Positions 25,126 through 34,900 of a stretch of 64,000 nt of DNA are shown here, piece after piece. Position numbers and translations under genes: made by a program. The stretch is from NCBI GenBank assembly GCA_025517485.1, contig JAOPKB010000003.1, positions 248,001 through 312,000 on the forward strand, read 5' to 3'. This DNA comes from Natronoglomus mannanivorans. GTDB lineage: Archaea > Halobacteriota > Halobacteria > Halobacteriales > Natrialbaceae. How positions within the stretch are numbered: the stretch's first letter is position 1; each line of letters starts with the position of its first letter. The notes below the pieces were generated by a model. The model did no database searches. It was not told where the DNA came from and saw only the letters and a list, made by a program, of their open reading frames with translations.

Positions 25126-26925
25126 ATGTCTGACACGGATACTCGCGACCCAACCTCTCTCAGAACGCCGATCGTCGCCGTTCTCGGGCACGTCGATCAC
25201 GGCAAGACCAGTTTACTCGACAAGATACGCGGTTCGGCCGTCATCGAGGGTGAAGCCGGGGCCATCACCCAGCACATCGGCGCCACCGCGGTCCCGCTCG
25301 ACGTCATCTCCGAGATTGCGGGCGAACTCGTCGATCCCGACGACTTCGACCTCCCCGGCCTGCTCTTTATCGATACGCCCGGGCACCACTCCTTTACCAC
25401 GCTGCGCTCACGCGGCGGCGCGCTCGCCGACATCGCGATCCTCGTCGTCGACGTCAACGATGGCTTCCAGCCCCAGACGCTGGAAGCGCTCGACATCCTC
25501 AAGCGCTCCCAGACACCCTTCATCGTCGCCGCGAACAAGATCGACACCGTCCCGGGCTGGAACCCGAACGAGGACTCGCCGATCAACGCGACCTACGACG
25601 CCCAGTCCGACCGCGTCCGCCAGACGCTGGACACGAGCCTCTACGAGATCATCGGCAATCTGAGCGACGAGGGGCTCTCGGCGGACCTCTACTGGCGAGT
25701 GCAGAACTTCCAGCGGAACATCGGCGTCGTCCCCGTCTCGGCGATGACCGGCGAGGGCGTCCCCGACTTGCTGGCGGTGATGATGGGCCTCTCCCAGCGG
25801 TACATGAAAGAGGAGATGGAGATCGACGTCGCCGGTCCCGGCGTCGGCACCGTCCTGGAAGTCAAAGAGGAGAAGGGCTTCGGGACGACCATCGACACCG
25901 TCCTCTACGACGGCACCATCCGGGCCGACGACGAGCTCGTCGTCGGCGGAATGAACGAACCGATCGTCACCGACGTGCGTGCGATCCTCCAGCCGCGACC
26001 GCTCGCCGAGATCCGCACCGAGAACCGATTCGAGAAGGTCGACTCGGTGTCGGCGGCGGCCGGTGTCAAGGTCGCCGCACCCGATCTGGCTGACGCGATG
26101 GCCGGTGCGCCCGTCCGCGTCGTCCGGAATCGCGACCGACAGGAAGTCATCGGAGAAGTCGAGGCCGAACTCGCCGACATCGCCGTCGACACCGCCGACA
26201 ACGGCGTCGTCGTCAAAGCCGACACGCTCGGCAGCCTCGAGGCGATGGCCGACGCCCTAGAGGAGGCGGAGGTCCCGATCGTCCGCGCCGAAGTCGGCGA
26301 CATCGCACCCCGGGACATCTCGGTCGCGTCGACCGCGGACGAACACAAGGAACGAACCATCCTTGGGTTCAACGTCGACGTCCTCTCGGACGCCGAACAG
26401 CGAGCGGAGATCGACGACGTTCGGCTGTTCACCGACGACGTCATCTATCAGGTCATCGACGAGTACGAGACGTTCGTCGAGGAGATGGAACGCGCCCAGC
26501 AGGACACCGTCCTCGACAACATCACCCGGCCCGCGCGGTTTCGGATCCTACCCGACCACGTCTTCCGGCAAAACGACCCCGCCGTCGTCGGCGTCGAGGT
26601 CAACTCCGGAACCCTCCAGAACAACACCTTCGTCGTCAGCTGGGAGGGGAACGAACCCACACGCGTCGGTCAGGTCAAGGGGATTCAAGAGCAAGGTGAG
26701 GACGTCGACGAGGCCCGCGCCGGCGAACGCGTCTCCGTCGCGATCGACGGACCGACCGTCGGCCGCCAGATCGAAGAAGACGACGAACTCTGGACCGAAC
26801 TCCCCGAGAAACACGCGAAGATTCTCGAACAGGAACTCGCGAGCGAGATCCCCGGCGACGAACTCGAGGCGCTGAACATGTATCTCGACAAGCGGCGAAA
26901 GCGCGATCCCTTCTGGGGGAAGTAG
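25126..26925 (+). CDS. infB: translation initiation factor IF-2 (a/eIF5B)
   Basis: 599-residue GTPase that promotes ribosomal subunit joining. G1 is GHVDHGKTSL at residues 21-30, switch motifs follow in EAGAITQHIGATAVP, G3 is FIDTPGHHSF near 82-91, and G4 is NKIDTVPGW near 139. The C-terminal part has the domain II/IV beta barrels and the long helix ending LNMYLDKRRKRDPFWGK, typical of archaeal/eukaryotic IF5B. No intein interrupts the GTPase domain. Monocistronic. Confidence 0.96.
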   Translation: MSDTDTRDPTSLRTPIVAVLGHVDHGKTSLLDKIRGSAVIEGEAGAITQHIGATAVPLDVISEIAGELVDPDDFDLPGLLFIDTPGHHSFTTLRSRGGALADIAILVVDVNDGFQPQTLEALDILKRSQTPFIVAANKIDTVPGWNPNEDSPINATYDAQSDRVRQTLDTSLYEIIGNLSDEGLSADLYWRVQNFQRNIGVVPVSAMTGEGVPDLLAVMMGLSQRYMKEEMEIDVAGPGVGTVLEVKEEKGFGTTIDTVLYDGTIRADDELVVGGMNEPIVTDVRAILQPRPLAEIRTENRFEKVDSVSAAAGVKVAAPDLADAMAGAPVRVVRNRDRQEVIGEVEAELADIAVDTADNGVVVKADTLGSLEAMADALEEAEVPIVRAEVGDIAPRDISVASTADEHKERTILGFNVDVLSDAEQRAEIDDVRLFTDDVIYQVIDEYETFVEEMERAQQDTVLDNITRPARFRILPDHVFRQNDPAVVGVEVNSGTLQNNTFVVSWEGNEPTRVGQVKGIQEQGEDVDEARAGERVSVAIDGPTVGRQIEEDDELWTELPEKHAKILEQELASEIPGDELEALNMYLDKRRKRDPFWGK

Positions 26926-27095
26926 TCGGCGTCAGTTCGAAGGTTCGGCCGTTCGTGGCGCTCTCACGCTCGGTCTCCTCTCGCTGTCCTCACTCGAGAG
27001 ACGTCACACAGTCGCGACTGGTCGAGTCAGAACACTCGAGTTAGCCAAAATGAATCGGCGTCGGCCGTTCGCGTGACTCGGTCTGTCGTCCGTCG

Positions 27096-27509
27096 CTATC
27101 GAGCCGTCGGCGTCACACTATCGCTGACCGCCTGTTTGACCTGCAAGGCGGCGCTGGCTGCCAGTCCGCGGGCGACTTCGCTGCGTTCGTCGGCGGTGAT
27201 CGCCTCCTCGACGATCTCGGTATCCGTGTCGACTGGCTCCTCGAGATCCGGCGTGAAACCGGCACTGACGGGGTGGCCGATCGGCGGCTGGACGGCGACG
27301 CGGACCTGCGGTCCACCGACACCGCTGGCGATATCAGCGTCGACAATGTACTCGTCCGGGAGGAACTCGCGGGTCTGAGCGGCGATCCGCGAGACGTCTC
27401 TGTGGAGTGCGCGTTTCTGTGCCCCCGACAACTCTGGGACGTCCGCCGCGGCTCGGTGACCAGCCTGTGTCTCCCCCGGCAGCCCTGCGTACGGCGTGTT
27501 TCCATTCAT
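27096..27509 (-). CDS. DUF5811 family protein
   Basis: 137-residue soluble protein beginning MNGNTPYAGLPGETQAG and containing ADVPELSGAQKRALHRDVSR and DEYIVDADIASGVGGPQVRVAV, the standard DUF5811 sequence of haloarchaea. Function unknown. Start at 27509 is fixed by the conserved opening. Converges with infB. Confidence 0.88.
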   Translation of the reverse strand: MNGNTPYAGLPGETQAGHRAAADVPELSGAQKRALHRDVSRIAAQTREFLPDEYIVDADIASGVGGPQVRVAVQPPIGHPVSAGFTPDLEEPVDTDTEIVEEAITADERSEVARGLAASAALQVKQAVSDSVTPTAR

Positions 27510-27582
27510 AAGAGTTCGGTATGCGTCCCAATGTGATGGGGAGTGAAAAGGGTTCGCCTCAGAATAGTTTCTTCCGGAACGA

Positions 27583-28134
27583 CTAGAGAACGGGGGCGCT
27601 CTCACCGTAGACGGCGAGGACGACAGCCGTCGTGTAGCGGCCGGATTTCGCCTTCCGCGTCTCCACCCGATCGCGGGGTTCGCCGAACTCCCACTCGCGT
27701 AACTCCTGGCCCGCCGCGATCCCTTCCCGAACCCGCGTCCGAACGTCCGCACTGTCCATCTCGCCCGCCGTCTCGTAGAACAGGCCCGGCCCATCGTCTG
27801 CGGACTGCACCCAGCTCAACGCCGCACTCACACGACCCGGTCCGGCGGTCGTCGCTCGAGCTTCCACGACGGTCAACCGCTCTCCTGCGGGGCCGAGGTC
27901 GGGCGCGGTGCCGACGGCTTCCACGTCGACGCCCGCCGGGATAACGGAGGAGACCGAAACGAGATTGTAGTTACAGATCCCTGCCTCCGCGAGGGCCGCG
28001 TCGTAGGAGGCCATCTTCGTCGGTGCCGAGGCCGATCCCCAGACGACCCGGATCGTCTTCGAACTCGAGTTCGGATCCGGGTCTGTACCCGTACCCGTCC
28101 CCGTCTTCGTTCCTGTCCCCGTATTCGTATTCAT
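27583..28134 (-). CDS. pdaD: pyruvoyl-dependent arginine decarboxylase
   Basis: 182-residue proenzyme that self-cleaves and decarboxylates arginine to agmatine, the entry to archaeal polyamine or agmatidine synthesis. The cleavage-site region NLVSVSSVIPAGVDVEAVG carries the Ser-Ser pair where the pyruvoyl group forms, preceded by AEAGICNYN. The conserved PGRVSAALSWV and the C-terminal TAVVLAVYGE are present. The N-terminus has a low-complexity Gly/Thr leader (TNTGTGTKTGTGTGTDPDP) that is absent from most relatives and comes from a 6-bp repeat. Start at 28134. Confidence 0.88.
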   Translation of the reverse strand: MNTNTGTGTKTGTGTGTDPDPNSSSKTIRVVWGSASAPTKMASYDAALAEAGICNYNLVSVSSVIPAGVDVEAVGTAPDLGPAGERLTVVEARATTAGPGRVSAALSWVQSADDGPGLFYETAGEMDSADVRTRVREGIAAGQELREWEFGEPRDRVETRKAKSGRYTTAVVLAVYGESAPVL

Positions 28135-28272
28135 GGCCGCCCCTCGGGGACCGTGCGCGTAAGGTGTTGCGATTGCCGAGCGAGTCGCTCGGATGTCGGG
28201 CGAGCGACTGACGGAGCGAAATGATCGCAGTGGGCCGTTACGATTCAGCACGGGGCCGAACGCGCAGTCGCG

Positions 28273-29508
28273 TTAGTCGTAGAAGTATCCTGCCGAGGAG
28301 ATGACGTCGGCACCGTCGTCGTCTTCGATCTTCTCGAGGGCCTCCTCGAAGTCGACCATTCGGACGTCGGTCCGGTCGCTTCGAATCGCGAACATACCGG
28401 CTTCGGTCGTGAGACTCTCGAGTTCGGCACCGGAGTAGCCGTCCGTCTCGTCTGCGAGTTCCTCGAAGTCGACGTCGTCGTCGATGCTCATGCCGCGGGT
28501 GTGGATCTCGAGAATCTGGGTGCGACCCTCGTGGGTCGGTTCGGGGACCTCGATGAGGCGGTCGAACCGGCCGGGGCGGAGGATGGCGCGATCGAGCATG
28601 TCGTAGCGGTTGGTGGCGGCGATGATGCGGATCTCGCCGCGGGCCTCGAAGCCGTCCATCTCGCTGAGCAGTTGCATCATCGTCCGCTGGACTTCCGCGT
28701 CGCCGCTGGTCTTCGACTCCGTTCGGCGGGAGGCGATCGCGTCGATCTCGTCGATGAAGATGATAGCCGGTTCGCGCTCGCGGGCCATCTCGAAGAGGTC
28801 GCGGACGAGCCGTGAGCCCTCACCGATGAACTTCCGGACGAGTTCGGAGCCGGCCATCTTGATGAAGGTGGCGTCGGTCTGGTTGGCCACCGCCTTGGCG
28901 AGCATCGTCTTCCCGGTGCCGGGCGGGCCGTACAGCAAGACGCCGCTCGGCGGTTCGATACCGACCGTCTCGAACACTTCCGGTTCGATGAGCGGTTGTT
29001 CGACGGCTTCGCGGACCTCGCGGACCTGTTCGTCGATGCCGCCGATATCCTCGTAGCCGACGTCGGGACTCTCCTGGATCTCCATCGCTTGCGCGCGAGC
29101 GTCCGTCTCGGCGTCGAGGATGGACTGGATTCCGAAGGAGTCGTTGACCGCGACGCGGTCGCCGGCTTCGACGCGGTCGCCCATCCGCGGGGAGACCTCC
29201 GTCAGCACCTCCTGATTGTTGCCGTGTTGCTTGACGACGACTTCGTCTTTGTCGTCGAAGACGTCTTCGACGGTCGCGACGTACAGCGAGGAACTCTTCA
29301 GCGTGTCGTTCTCGCGTTCGACGCGGTCGGCCTGCTCGCGCAGTTCCTGCCGGCGCTGTTCGGCGGCCTCGAGTTGGTCTGAGAGCTGTGCGTGGACATC
29401 GACGATGTCCTCGAAATGGGCGCGTAAGGCCTCGAACCGCTGTTCGTCCGGCATATCCGGATCGATCTCGCGGTTAGGTCGGTCTGGGAGAGACGGGCTT
29501 CGAGACAT
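28273..29508 (-). CDS. pan: proteasome-activating nucleotidase (PAN)
   Basis: 411-residue AAA+ ATPase that unfolds proteins and feeds them to the 20S proteasome. An N-terminal coiled coil (about 25-72) is followed by an OB domain (75-130), then Walker A GPPGTGKT at 194-201, Walker B IIFIDEID at 249-256 and arginine-finger region LRPGRFDRLIEVP. The C-terminus ends YFYD, consistent with the hydrophobic-Tyr-X motif that opens the proteasome gate. Length and order are normal. Many haloarchaea have two PAN paralogues; which one this is cannot be said. Confidence 0.95.
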   Translation of the reverse strand: MSRSPSLPDRPNREIDPDMPDEQRFEALRAHFEDIVDVHAQLSDQLEAAEQRRQELREQADRVERENDTLKSSSLYVATVEDVFDDKDEVVVKQHGNNQEVLTEVSPRMGDRVEAGDRVAVNDSFGIQSILDAETDARAQAMEIQESPDVGYEDIGGIDEQVREVREAVEQPLIEPEVFETVGIEPPSGVLLYGPPGTGKTMLAKAVANQTDATFIKMAGSELVRKFIGEGSRLVRDLFEMAREREPAIIFIDEIDAIASRRTESKTSGDAEVQRTMMQLLSEMDGFEARGEIRIIAATNRYDMLDRAILRPGRFDRLIEVPEPTHEGRTQILEIHTRGMSIDDDVDFEELADETDGYSGAELESLTTEAGMFAIRSDRTDVRMVDFEEALEKIEDDDGADVISSAGYFYD

Positions 29509-29637
29509 CCTGACGTACTCGGATAAGAGATGGACCGTAAATGTGCTTTTGGGTCCCGACGGATTTGTCGGTTTGTTCGCTAAAAGGGGGATACCGCGCT
29601 CGAGAGAGTTCTGTGTGACGTTCGAGACGTGACTGGG

Positions 29638-31437
29638 CTACAGGAGCGTCTCGAGTTCGTCCAGTCGATCCCCGTAGGTCGACAGCGCGCGATCGATCGG
29701 ATCGGACGTGCTCATGTCGACGCCGGCGATCCGCAGGAGCTCGAGTGGATACTCTCGCGAGCCCTGTCGCAGGAAGGTTCGGTAGTCCGCGGCGGCGTCC
29801 GCGTCGACGGTACCGTCACCGACGATGTCGTCGACGATCGCGAGCGCGGCCGCGATGCCGGTCGAGTACTGATAGACGTAAAACGCCCGATAGAAGTGCG
29901 GGATGCGCATCCACTCGCGCGCGATTCGGTCGTCGATGACGGCCGGTTCGTAGTAATCGGCCTTGAGTCCGCGATAGAGTTCGTCGAGACGGTCGGCGGT
30001 CAACGCCTCGCCTCCCTCCTCGAGTTCGTGGGCTCTGTGTTCGAACTCGGCGAACAGCGTCTGACGGAACAGCGTCGAGCGCACCCGTTCTAAGAACTCG
30101 TTGAGGACGTGTTTCCGGAACAGGTCGTCGTCGACGGTCTCGAGGAGGTGGTGGGTGAGCAACGCCTCGTTGACGGTGCTCGCGACCTCGGCGACGAAGA
30201 TTTCGTAGTTCGAGTAAATGTAGGGCTGTTCGTCGGTGGTGAGTTCGGAGTGCATCGAGTGGCCGAGTTCGTGGGCGAGCGTGTACATCGAGGAGACGTC
30301 GTCCTGATAGTTCATCAGGATGAACGGTTGCGTGTCGTAGGTGCCACCCGAATACGCACCGGAGCGTTTGCCCGTGTTCTCGTAGACGTCGACCCAGCGC
30401 GAATCGAAGCCCTCGGCGACGCGAGACTGGTACTCCTCACCGAGTGGAGCGACCGCCTCGACGACGTGATCGACGGCCTCGTCGTAGGAAATGTCCGGCC
30501 CCTCGTCACCGGCGAGGGGCATGTAGAGGTCCCACATCCGCAACTCGTCGACGTCGAGTGCCTCACGTTTGAGTTCGGCGTACTGGTGGAGTGTGTCGAG
30601 GTTGTCGTTGACCGTATCGACGAGCGTATCGTAGACCTCGACGGGGACGTTCGGCCCGTCGAGGGCGGCCTCGCGAGCGGTATCGTAGTTGCGCGCCTGT
30701 GCCAGTTTGACGTCGGCTTTGACGCTGTTCTTGTACGCGGTAGCGACCGTGTTCCGCATCGATTCCCACTCGTCGAAGTAGGCCTCGTAGACGCGGTTGC
30801 GGAAGTCCCGGTCGGGACGCTTGAGCAGGTTGACGAAGTTGCTCTGGGTGATCTCTACGCCCTCGCCGTCGGCGTCCTCGACCGTCGGGAACGTCATGTC
30901 CGCGTTCGAGAGCATATTGTACACCTCGCCGGTGGCACCAGTGACCTCGCTCAGATCGGCCAGCAGCGCCTCGACCTCCGCCGAACGGGTGTGCGGTTTC
31001 ATCCGTAACACGTCGTCGACGTAGTGGCCGTAGGTCTCGAGGGCCGGTTCGTCCTCGAGCATCGCCTCGAACTCCTCGCGAGTGAGCGACTGAATTTCGG
31101 GTTCGAGAAACGAGGCCGCCGACTGCGCGTCGGCCGCCAGCGACTGCGCACGGGCGGACAGCGCCTGATACTCCTGGTCGGTCGTATCCTCGTCGCTGCG
31201 CATCCGAGCGTAGGAGGCGATCTTCGAGATCTCGCGCATCAGTTGGTCGCGTCGTTCGAGGACCTCGAGCAGCGTCTCGGCGTCGTCGGTCGCCTGCCCC
31301 TCGTAGGCGGCGAGATCCTCGATCCGATCGCCGGCGGCGTCGTAGGCGGCTTCCCACTCGTCGTCGGTCGCGTAGATACTCTCGAGATCCCACTTGTAGC
31401 CCTCATCGATATCGGACCGGTCGGGAACGGAACTCAT
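29638..31437 (-). CDS. pepF: oligoendopeptidase F (M3 metallopeptidase)
   Basis: 599-residue cytosolic zinc peptidase degrading short peptides. The zinc motif HELGH lies at residues 389-393 (YTLAHELGHSMHSELT), with the third ligand Glu in the following IFVAEVASTVNEALL. The start MSSVPDRSDIDEGYKWDLES matches the PepF opening (YKWDLxxIY), so the upstream extension to 31569 is left out. Probable monocistronic gene at the left border of the AT-rich spacer. Confidence 0.95.
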   Translation of the reverse strand: MSSVPDRSDIDEGYKWDLESIYATDDEWEAAYDAAGDRIEDLAAYEGQATDDAETLLEVLERRDQLMREISKIASYARMRSDEDTTDQEYQALSARAQSLAADAQSAASFLEPEIQSLTREEFEAMLEDEPALETYGHYVDDVLRMKPHTRSAEVEALLADLSEVTGATGEVYNMLSNADMTFPTVEDADGEGVEITQSNFVNLLKRPDRDFRNRVYEAYFDEWESMRNTVATAYKNSVKADVKLAQARNYDTAREAALDGPNVPVEVYDTLVDTVNDNLDTLHQYAELKREALDVDELRMWDLYMPLAGDEGPDISYDEAVDHVVEAVAPLGEEYQSRVAEGFDSRWVDVYENTGKRSGAYSGGTYDTQPFILMNYQDDVSSMYTLAHELGHSMHSELTTDEQPYIYSNYEIFVAEVASTVNEALLTHHLLETVDDDLFRKHVLNEFLERVRSTLFRQTLFAEFEHRAHELEEGGEALTADRLDELYRGLKADYYEPAVIDDRIAREWMRIPHFYRAFYVYQYSTGIAAALAIVDDIVGDGTVDADAAADYRTFLRQGSREYPLELLRIAGVDMSTSDPIDRALSTYGDRLDELETLL

Positions 31438-32716
31438 ACAGCGTATTTCGAAACGCAAGGGGTAAAACATGGCGAAACGCCGTCCGTGACCGACGTCTCG
31501 AGGTGGCGCTCGAGGTGGACGAACCGCGAGTTCGAAGACTACGGATAAGAGTGTGACTATGAGTGTCAACTTTCATAGAGCTGGGGTCTAATATACTATA
31601 TTTGAAGATTAGGATCCGATAGACATTCGACGAGGTGAATCACACGAGTTTAGAGATGGCGAGTGTACTTACGATTATATAGGGTTTTTAGCCCTAGAAT
31701 ATGTATTTATAGGTATAGAAACGATTGTTTTAAATATTTTTGGTGAATGGATAGGAGTACGAACGCGAGTGGAGATCGGCGGCCTACTGATTGGGGCCCT
31801 AACTAACAATACTATTTGCATTCTAATATATAGATATTTATCGCTCCAGTCTCGAGGACGATCGGCAGCCGAACACGACCACCGGCCCAGAGAGTCCGAA
31901 CTAGGGTGTCAGCATCTCGCCGAGCCGAGTGAGCCGACGACTCTCGAGCATGTATTACAACCCTATGATTGTAATTTCGAGTTCCTTTCGCCGGATTTGG
32001 TTGCTATTTAACATTAGTATGAATATACATCAAGGAATATCTATAATGTGGCTGCGATTGTCTCTAACGACCCTATAGAGAATTAATTTAATATAGATAA
32101 GTCTGAAATATACAATGTTAGAACAACAACTAATTAGATCTGAATGTACAACTGGTTTGTTTTTTGTGCAGAGTTGTGTAAAATATATTAGCATACGCCT
32201 CGGCGCCGTCTGTCGGTTACCGATGTTCAACCCCCTGCCGAAAACAGACATATAGGATATATAAGGAAATTATAGTATGGTTAGCGGCCGTCCGCAGAGC
32301 CCTCAAAATGGTTTCGATACATGGTCACGGTTGTGACGACACAGACAGAACCAGAAGACGATATCAACAGGGGGACGTACCCCGCCCGACCGACCACGGA
32401 ATACCGACTACGAATCGGTTACAGACGGGTGGCGTGACGACTCCACTCGTACACCTCACTCGCTCGTTGTGAGGGAAACCAGCCGAATCCGACCGCCACT
32501 GCCACCGAATCTTTTAGTATCGTTACCGATAGTTTTTCCATAAAAGAGCGTAAACACAGTAACACAGTGACCGTGACAGTAGAGACCCGTGATCGACAGT
32601 TGGCAAGGTGGAACGTCCAGACACAGACACGGTGAACACTGAACACAGCACGACCGGTCCGAAACGGGTAGACGGCAATCACCACGAGCGAAACGAGAAA
32701 TGAAAAACGAGAGCAC
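31438..32716. other. AT-rich gene-free spacer at the left border of the cellulosome cluster
   Basis: About 1.3 kb with marked AT enrichment between 31,575 and 32,280, unlike both flanks. Short frames at 31769..32011 (+) and 32030..32251 (-) have no family-like sequence. A hairpin taggg-tttttag-cccta occurs at 31680-31696. Promoter-like AT words for the first GH5 gene include atatataagg near 32256 and tttttccataaaag near 32530. No integrase, transposase or inverted repeat was recognised. Confidence 0.55.
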
Positions 32717-34630
32717 ATGACAGACGAGATCGACGAGACAGCTGAGACAGGCGAGAGGAACCGAACGGAGGACCGAACAGAGGCGAGCGCGTCGACCACG
32801 AGAGTTCATACCGATTCGAACAGACTCCTCGAGGGCTCCCGACGCGACTTTCTGAAAACCGCAGGGGCGAGTGCGGGCGCACTGGCGTTCGGGACGTCGA
32901 TGACCGGGTCGGTCGCCGCCGAACCACAGATTCCGACGCCGCCGCTGCACGTCGACGGCAACCTCATCAAGGATCCGGAGGGCAATCGAGTCCAACTTCG
33001 CGGACTCAACATGGCGGATCCGAAGCGACTGAACGTTACGGCGCCGGCCCGCGGGAAGAACGCCGAACACGTCGTGGACCTGCTGACCGACCAGAATCGG
33101 GGCTGGCATCCACACGTGATTCGCGTCCCAGTCCAGCCGATCGACATCGGTGAGCACACGCCGGGCCACATCGCCGGACCACCGGATCCGATCGCGTTCA
33201 CCGAAGCCCAACTCGAGGACTACCTCGAGACCCACCTCGACCCGGTGATCGATCACCTAGAGCAACGCGGCGTCTACGCGATCGTCGACTTTCACCGCCA
33301 CTGGCGCGAACGGGGTGAGGACGAACTCTGGCTGTTCGACCAGCAGACCGGCGATCCGAACGAGGCGCTCCAGGAGGAAGTCGACATGTTCTGGGACATC
33401 GTCGCACCGCGGTACGCCGATCGATCCCACGTCCTCTACGAGGTGTACAACGAGCCGACGACGCCGGGAATGTGGGACGACCCGATGGGCGAGAACAACG
33501 AGTACTTACAAGACTACTGGCGGTACTGGAAGAATCTGGCCCAGCCGTGGGTCGATACGATCCGCGAGCACGCGGACAACATCGTCCTCGTCGGCTCGCC
33601 GAGCTGGACCCAGAGCCCCGAGGGCTACTTCGTCGAGCCGTTCGACGGCGACAACCTCGCGTACACGTATCACATCTATCCCGAACACAACGCGAGCAGA
33701 CAGGAAGACTGGGAAGACTCCACGATCAACGGACAGGGTGTCGAAGGTGTCTACGAGGAGGTCCCCCTGTTCGTCACCGAATTCGGCTGGGAAAACCCCA
33801 ACATCTACGTCGACGGCCCGCTCTCGGGCAACACGAGCGGGTTCGGGGAGACGTTCATGGACTGGCTCGAGTCGAGCGACGGGATCCACTGGATGGCCTG
33901 GTGTGCCGATCCGATCTGGCGTCCAGTCATGTTCGGTCGCTCGTTCATGGGCGAAGATCCGTACAATCCGGACGATCAGGATTCCGTCGACGATCCGTAC
34001 TCGGAGGCAGTTCCCACCAATTGTGAGGAACTACCCTGCGAGTGGGAACTGCTCGGCGGCGACGACTGGATGGGCGAGTTCATTCGAGAGAAACTCGAGG
34101 AGTACAAAGACGACGGCGTTCCGGGCGGGGAATTGACGAATCCGGAGGACCCGACAGCACCCACCGATCAGTGGACCGGGGAGGTTACCGAGACGAGTAT
34201 CGAAGTAGAGTGGGAGTCGGTCACAGACGCCGACGGCTACCGTCTCTATCTCGACGGCAGTCTCACGGAAGAGACGTCGACGACGACGGCGACGATCGCT
34301 GGTCTCGAGGCCGACACCGAGTACGAGATCGGCATCTCGTCGGTCGCCAACAGTGGGGAGTCCGACGTCGCGACGATGACGGTACGTACGCTTTCAGACG
34401 ACGAGTCGGAGGGCCCACCCGAGATCGACGGGATTCGGCCTGCAGATACGACCGGTGATGGGCTATACAACGACTTCACGGACAGCGGCTCGACGACGAC
34501 CACGGACGTGAACGTCTTCTTCGAACACGTCGACGACCCCGCCGTCACGGAGTATCCCCAGTACTACGACTTCGACGGCAACGGCGAAGTAAGCGTCACC
34601 GACGTTATCGAACTCTTCGAGTCGATCTGA
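32717..34630 (+). CDS. Tat-exported GH5 cellulase with FN3 and dockerin
   Basis: 637 residues. Order: acidic leader, twin-arginine signal (SRRDFLKTAGASAG, RR at 42-43), GH5 domain ~70-470, fibronectin-III module ~478-560, dockerin ~574-637. GH5 hallmarks are FHRHW, acid/base Glu246 in YEVYNEPTTPG and nucleophile Glu355 in FVTEFGW. The likely activity is endo-1,4-beta-glucanase on cellulose; the exact glucan preference is inferred. The dockerin has the pattern DTTGDGLYND-FTDSGSTTTTD and DFDGNGEVSVTD, of the FFEHVDDPAVTEY class. Its GH5 domain is closest to that of the scaffoldin (both begin EPQIPTP..HVDGNLIKDPEG). Confidence 0.92.
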   Translation: MTDEIDETAETGERNRTEDRTEASASTTRVHTDSNRLLEGSRRDFLKTAGASAGALAFGTSMTGSVAAEPQIPTPPLHVDGNLIKDPEGNRVQLRGLNMADPKRLNVTAPARGKNAEHVVDLLTDQNRGWHPHVIRVPVQPIDIGEHTPGHIAGPPDPIAFTEAQLEDYLETHLDPVIDHLEQRGVYAIVDFHRHWRERGEDELWLFDQQTGDPNEALQEEVDMFWDIVAPRYADRSHVLYEVYNEPTTPGMWDDPMGENNEYLQDYWRYWKNLAQPWVDTIREHADNIVLVGSPSWTQSPEGYFVEPFDGDNLAYTYHIYPEHNASRQEDWEDSTINGQGVEGVYEEVPLFVTEFGWENPNIYVDGPLSGNTSGFGETFMDWLESSDGIHWMAWCADPIWRPVMFGRSFMGEDPYNPDDQDSVDDPYSEAVPTNCEELPCEWELLGGDDWMGEFIREKLEEYKDDGVPGGELTNPEDPTAPTDQWTGEVTETSIEVEWESVTDADGYRLYLDGSLTEETSTTTATIAGLEADTEYEIGISSVANSGESDVATMTVRTLSDDESEGPPEIDGIRPADTTGDGLYNDFTDSGSTTTTDVNVFFEHVDDPAVTEYPQYYDFDGNGEVSVTDVIELFESI

Positions 34631-34781
34631 GCGCTGAGAGACTCGAGTTTGTGAAGCGATTGCAGGTTTCGAAGAACTGGATCGAAACGACCTCGATGGA
34701 ATCTGGAGCAGACGTTGTTATCGGCTCCAATCACCACACAGGCAACTGGGAGGGGGGTAAAATGTTATAGTATCGATGATG

Positions 34782-34808
34782 GAAAATTTTATATGGGTAT
34801 TCACCTAA
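34782..34808 (+). promoter_or_regulatory. promoter-like element of the second GH5 gene
   Basis: gaaaattttat followed about 15 bases later by cctaata resembles a BRE/TATA element. A closely similar arrangement precedes the scaffoldin (36973..37004), and related words occur at 57351 and 62343. It lies 93-119 bp upstream of the start codon, implying a leader of roughly 80-90 bases. Confidence 0.45.
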
Positions 34809-34900
34809 TAAGGGAGATGAGGCTTCGAACGAACCTCACGCACTACGTATCGGTAGCGATCACAGGCGCTATCTGAGCACGGTGTACGTTCGATCACACC

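Noticed and set aside
31769..32251. Two short frames in the AT-rich spacer (80 and 73 codons)
   Set aside because: Neither has a recognisable family, start context or acidic composition typical of this genome; in AT-rich DNA frames of this size are expected by chance.
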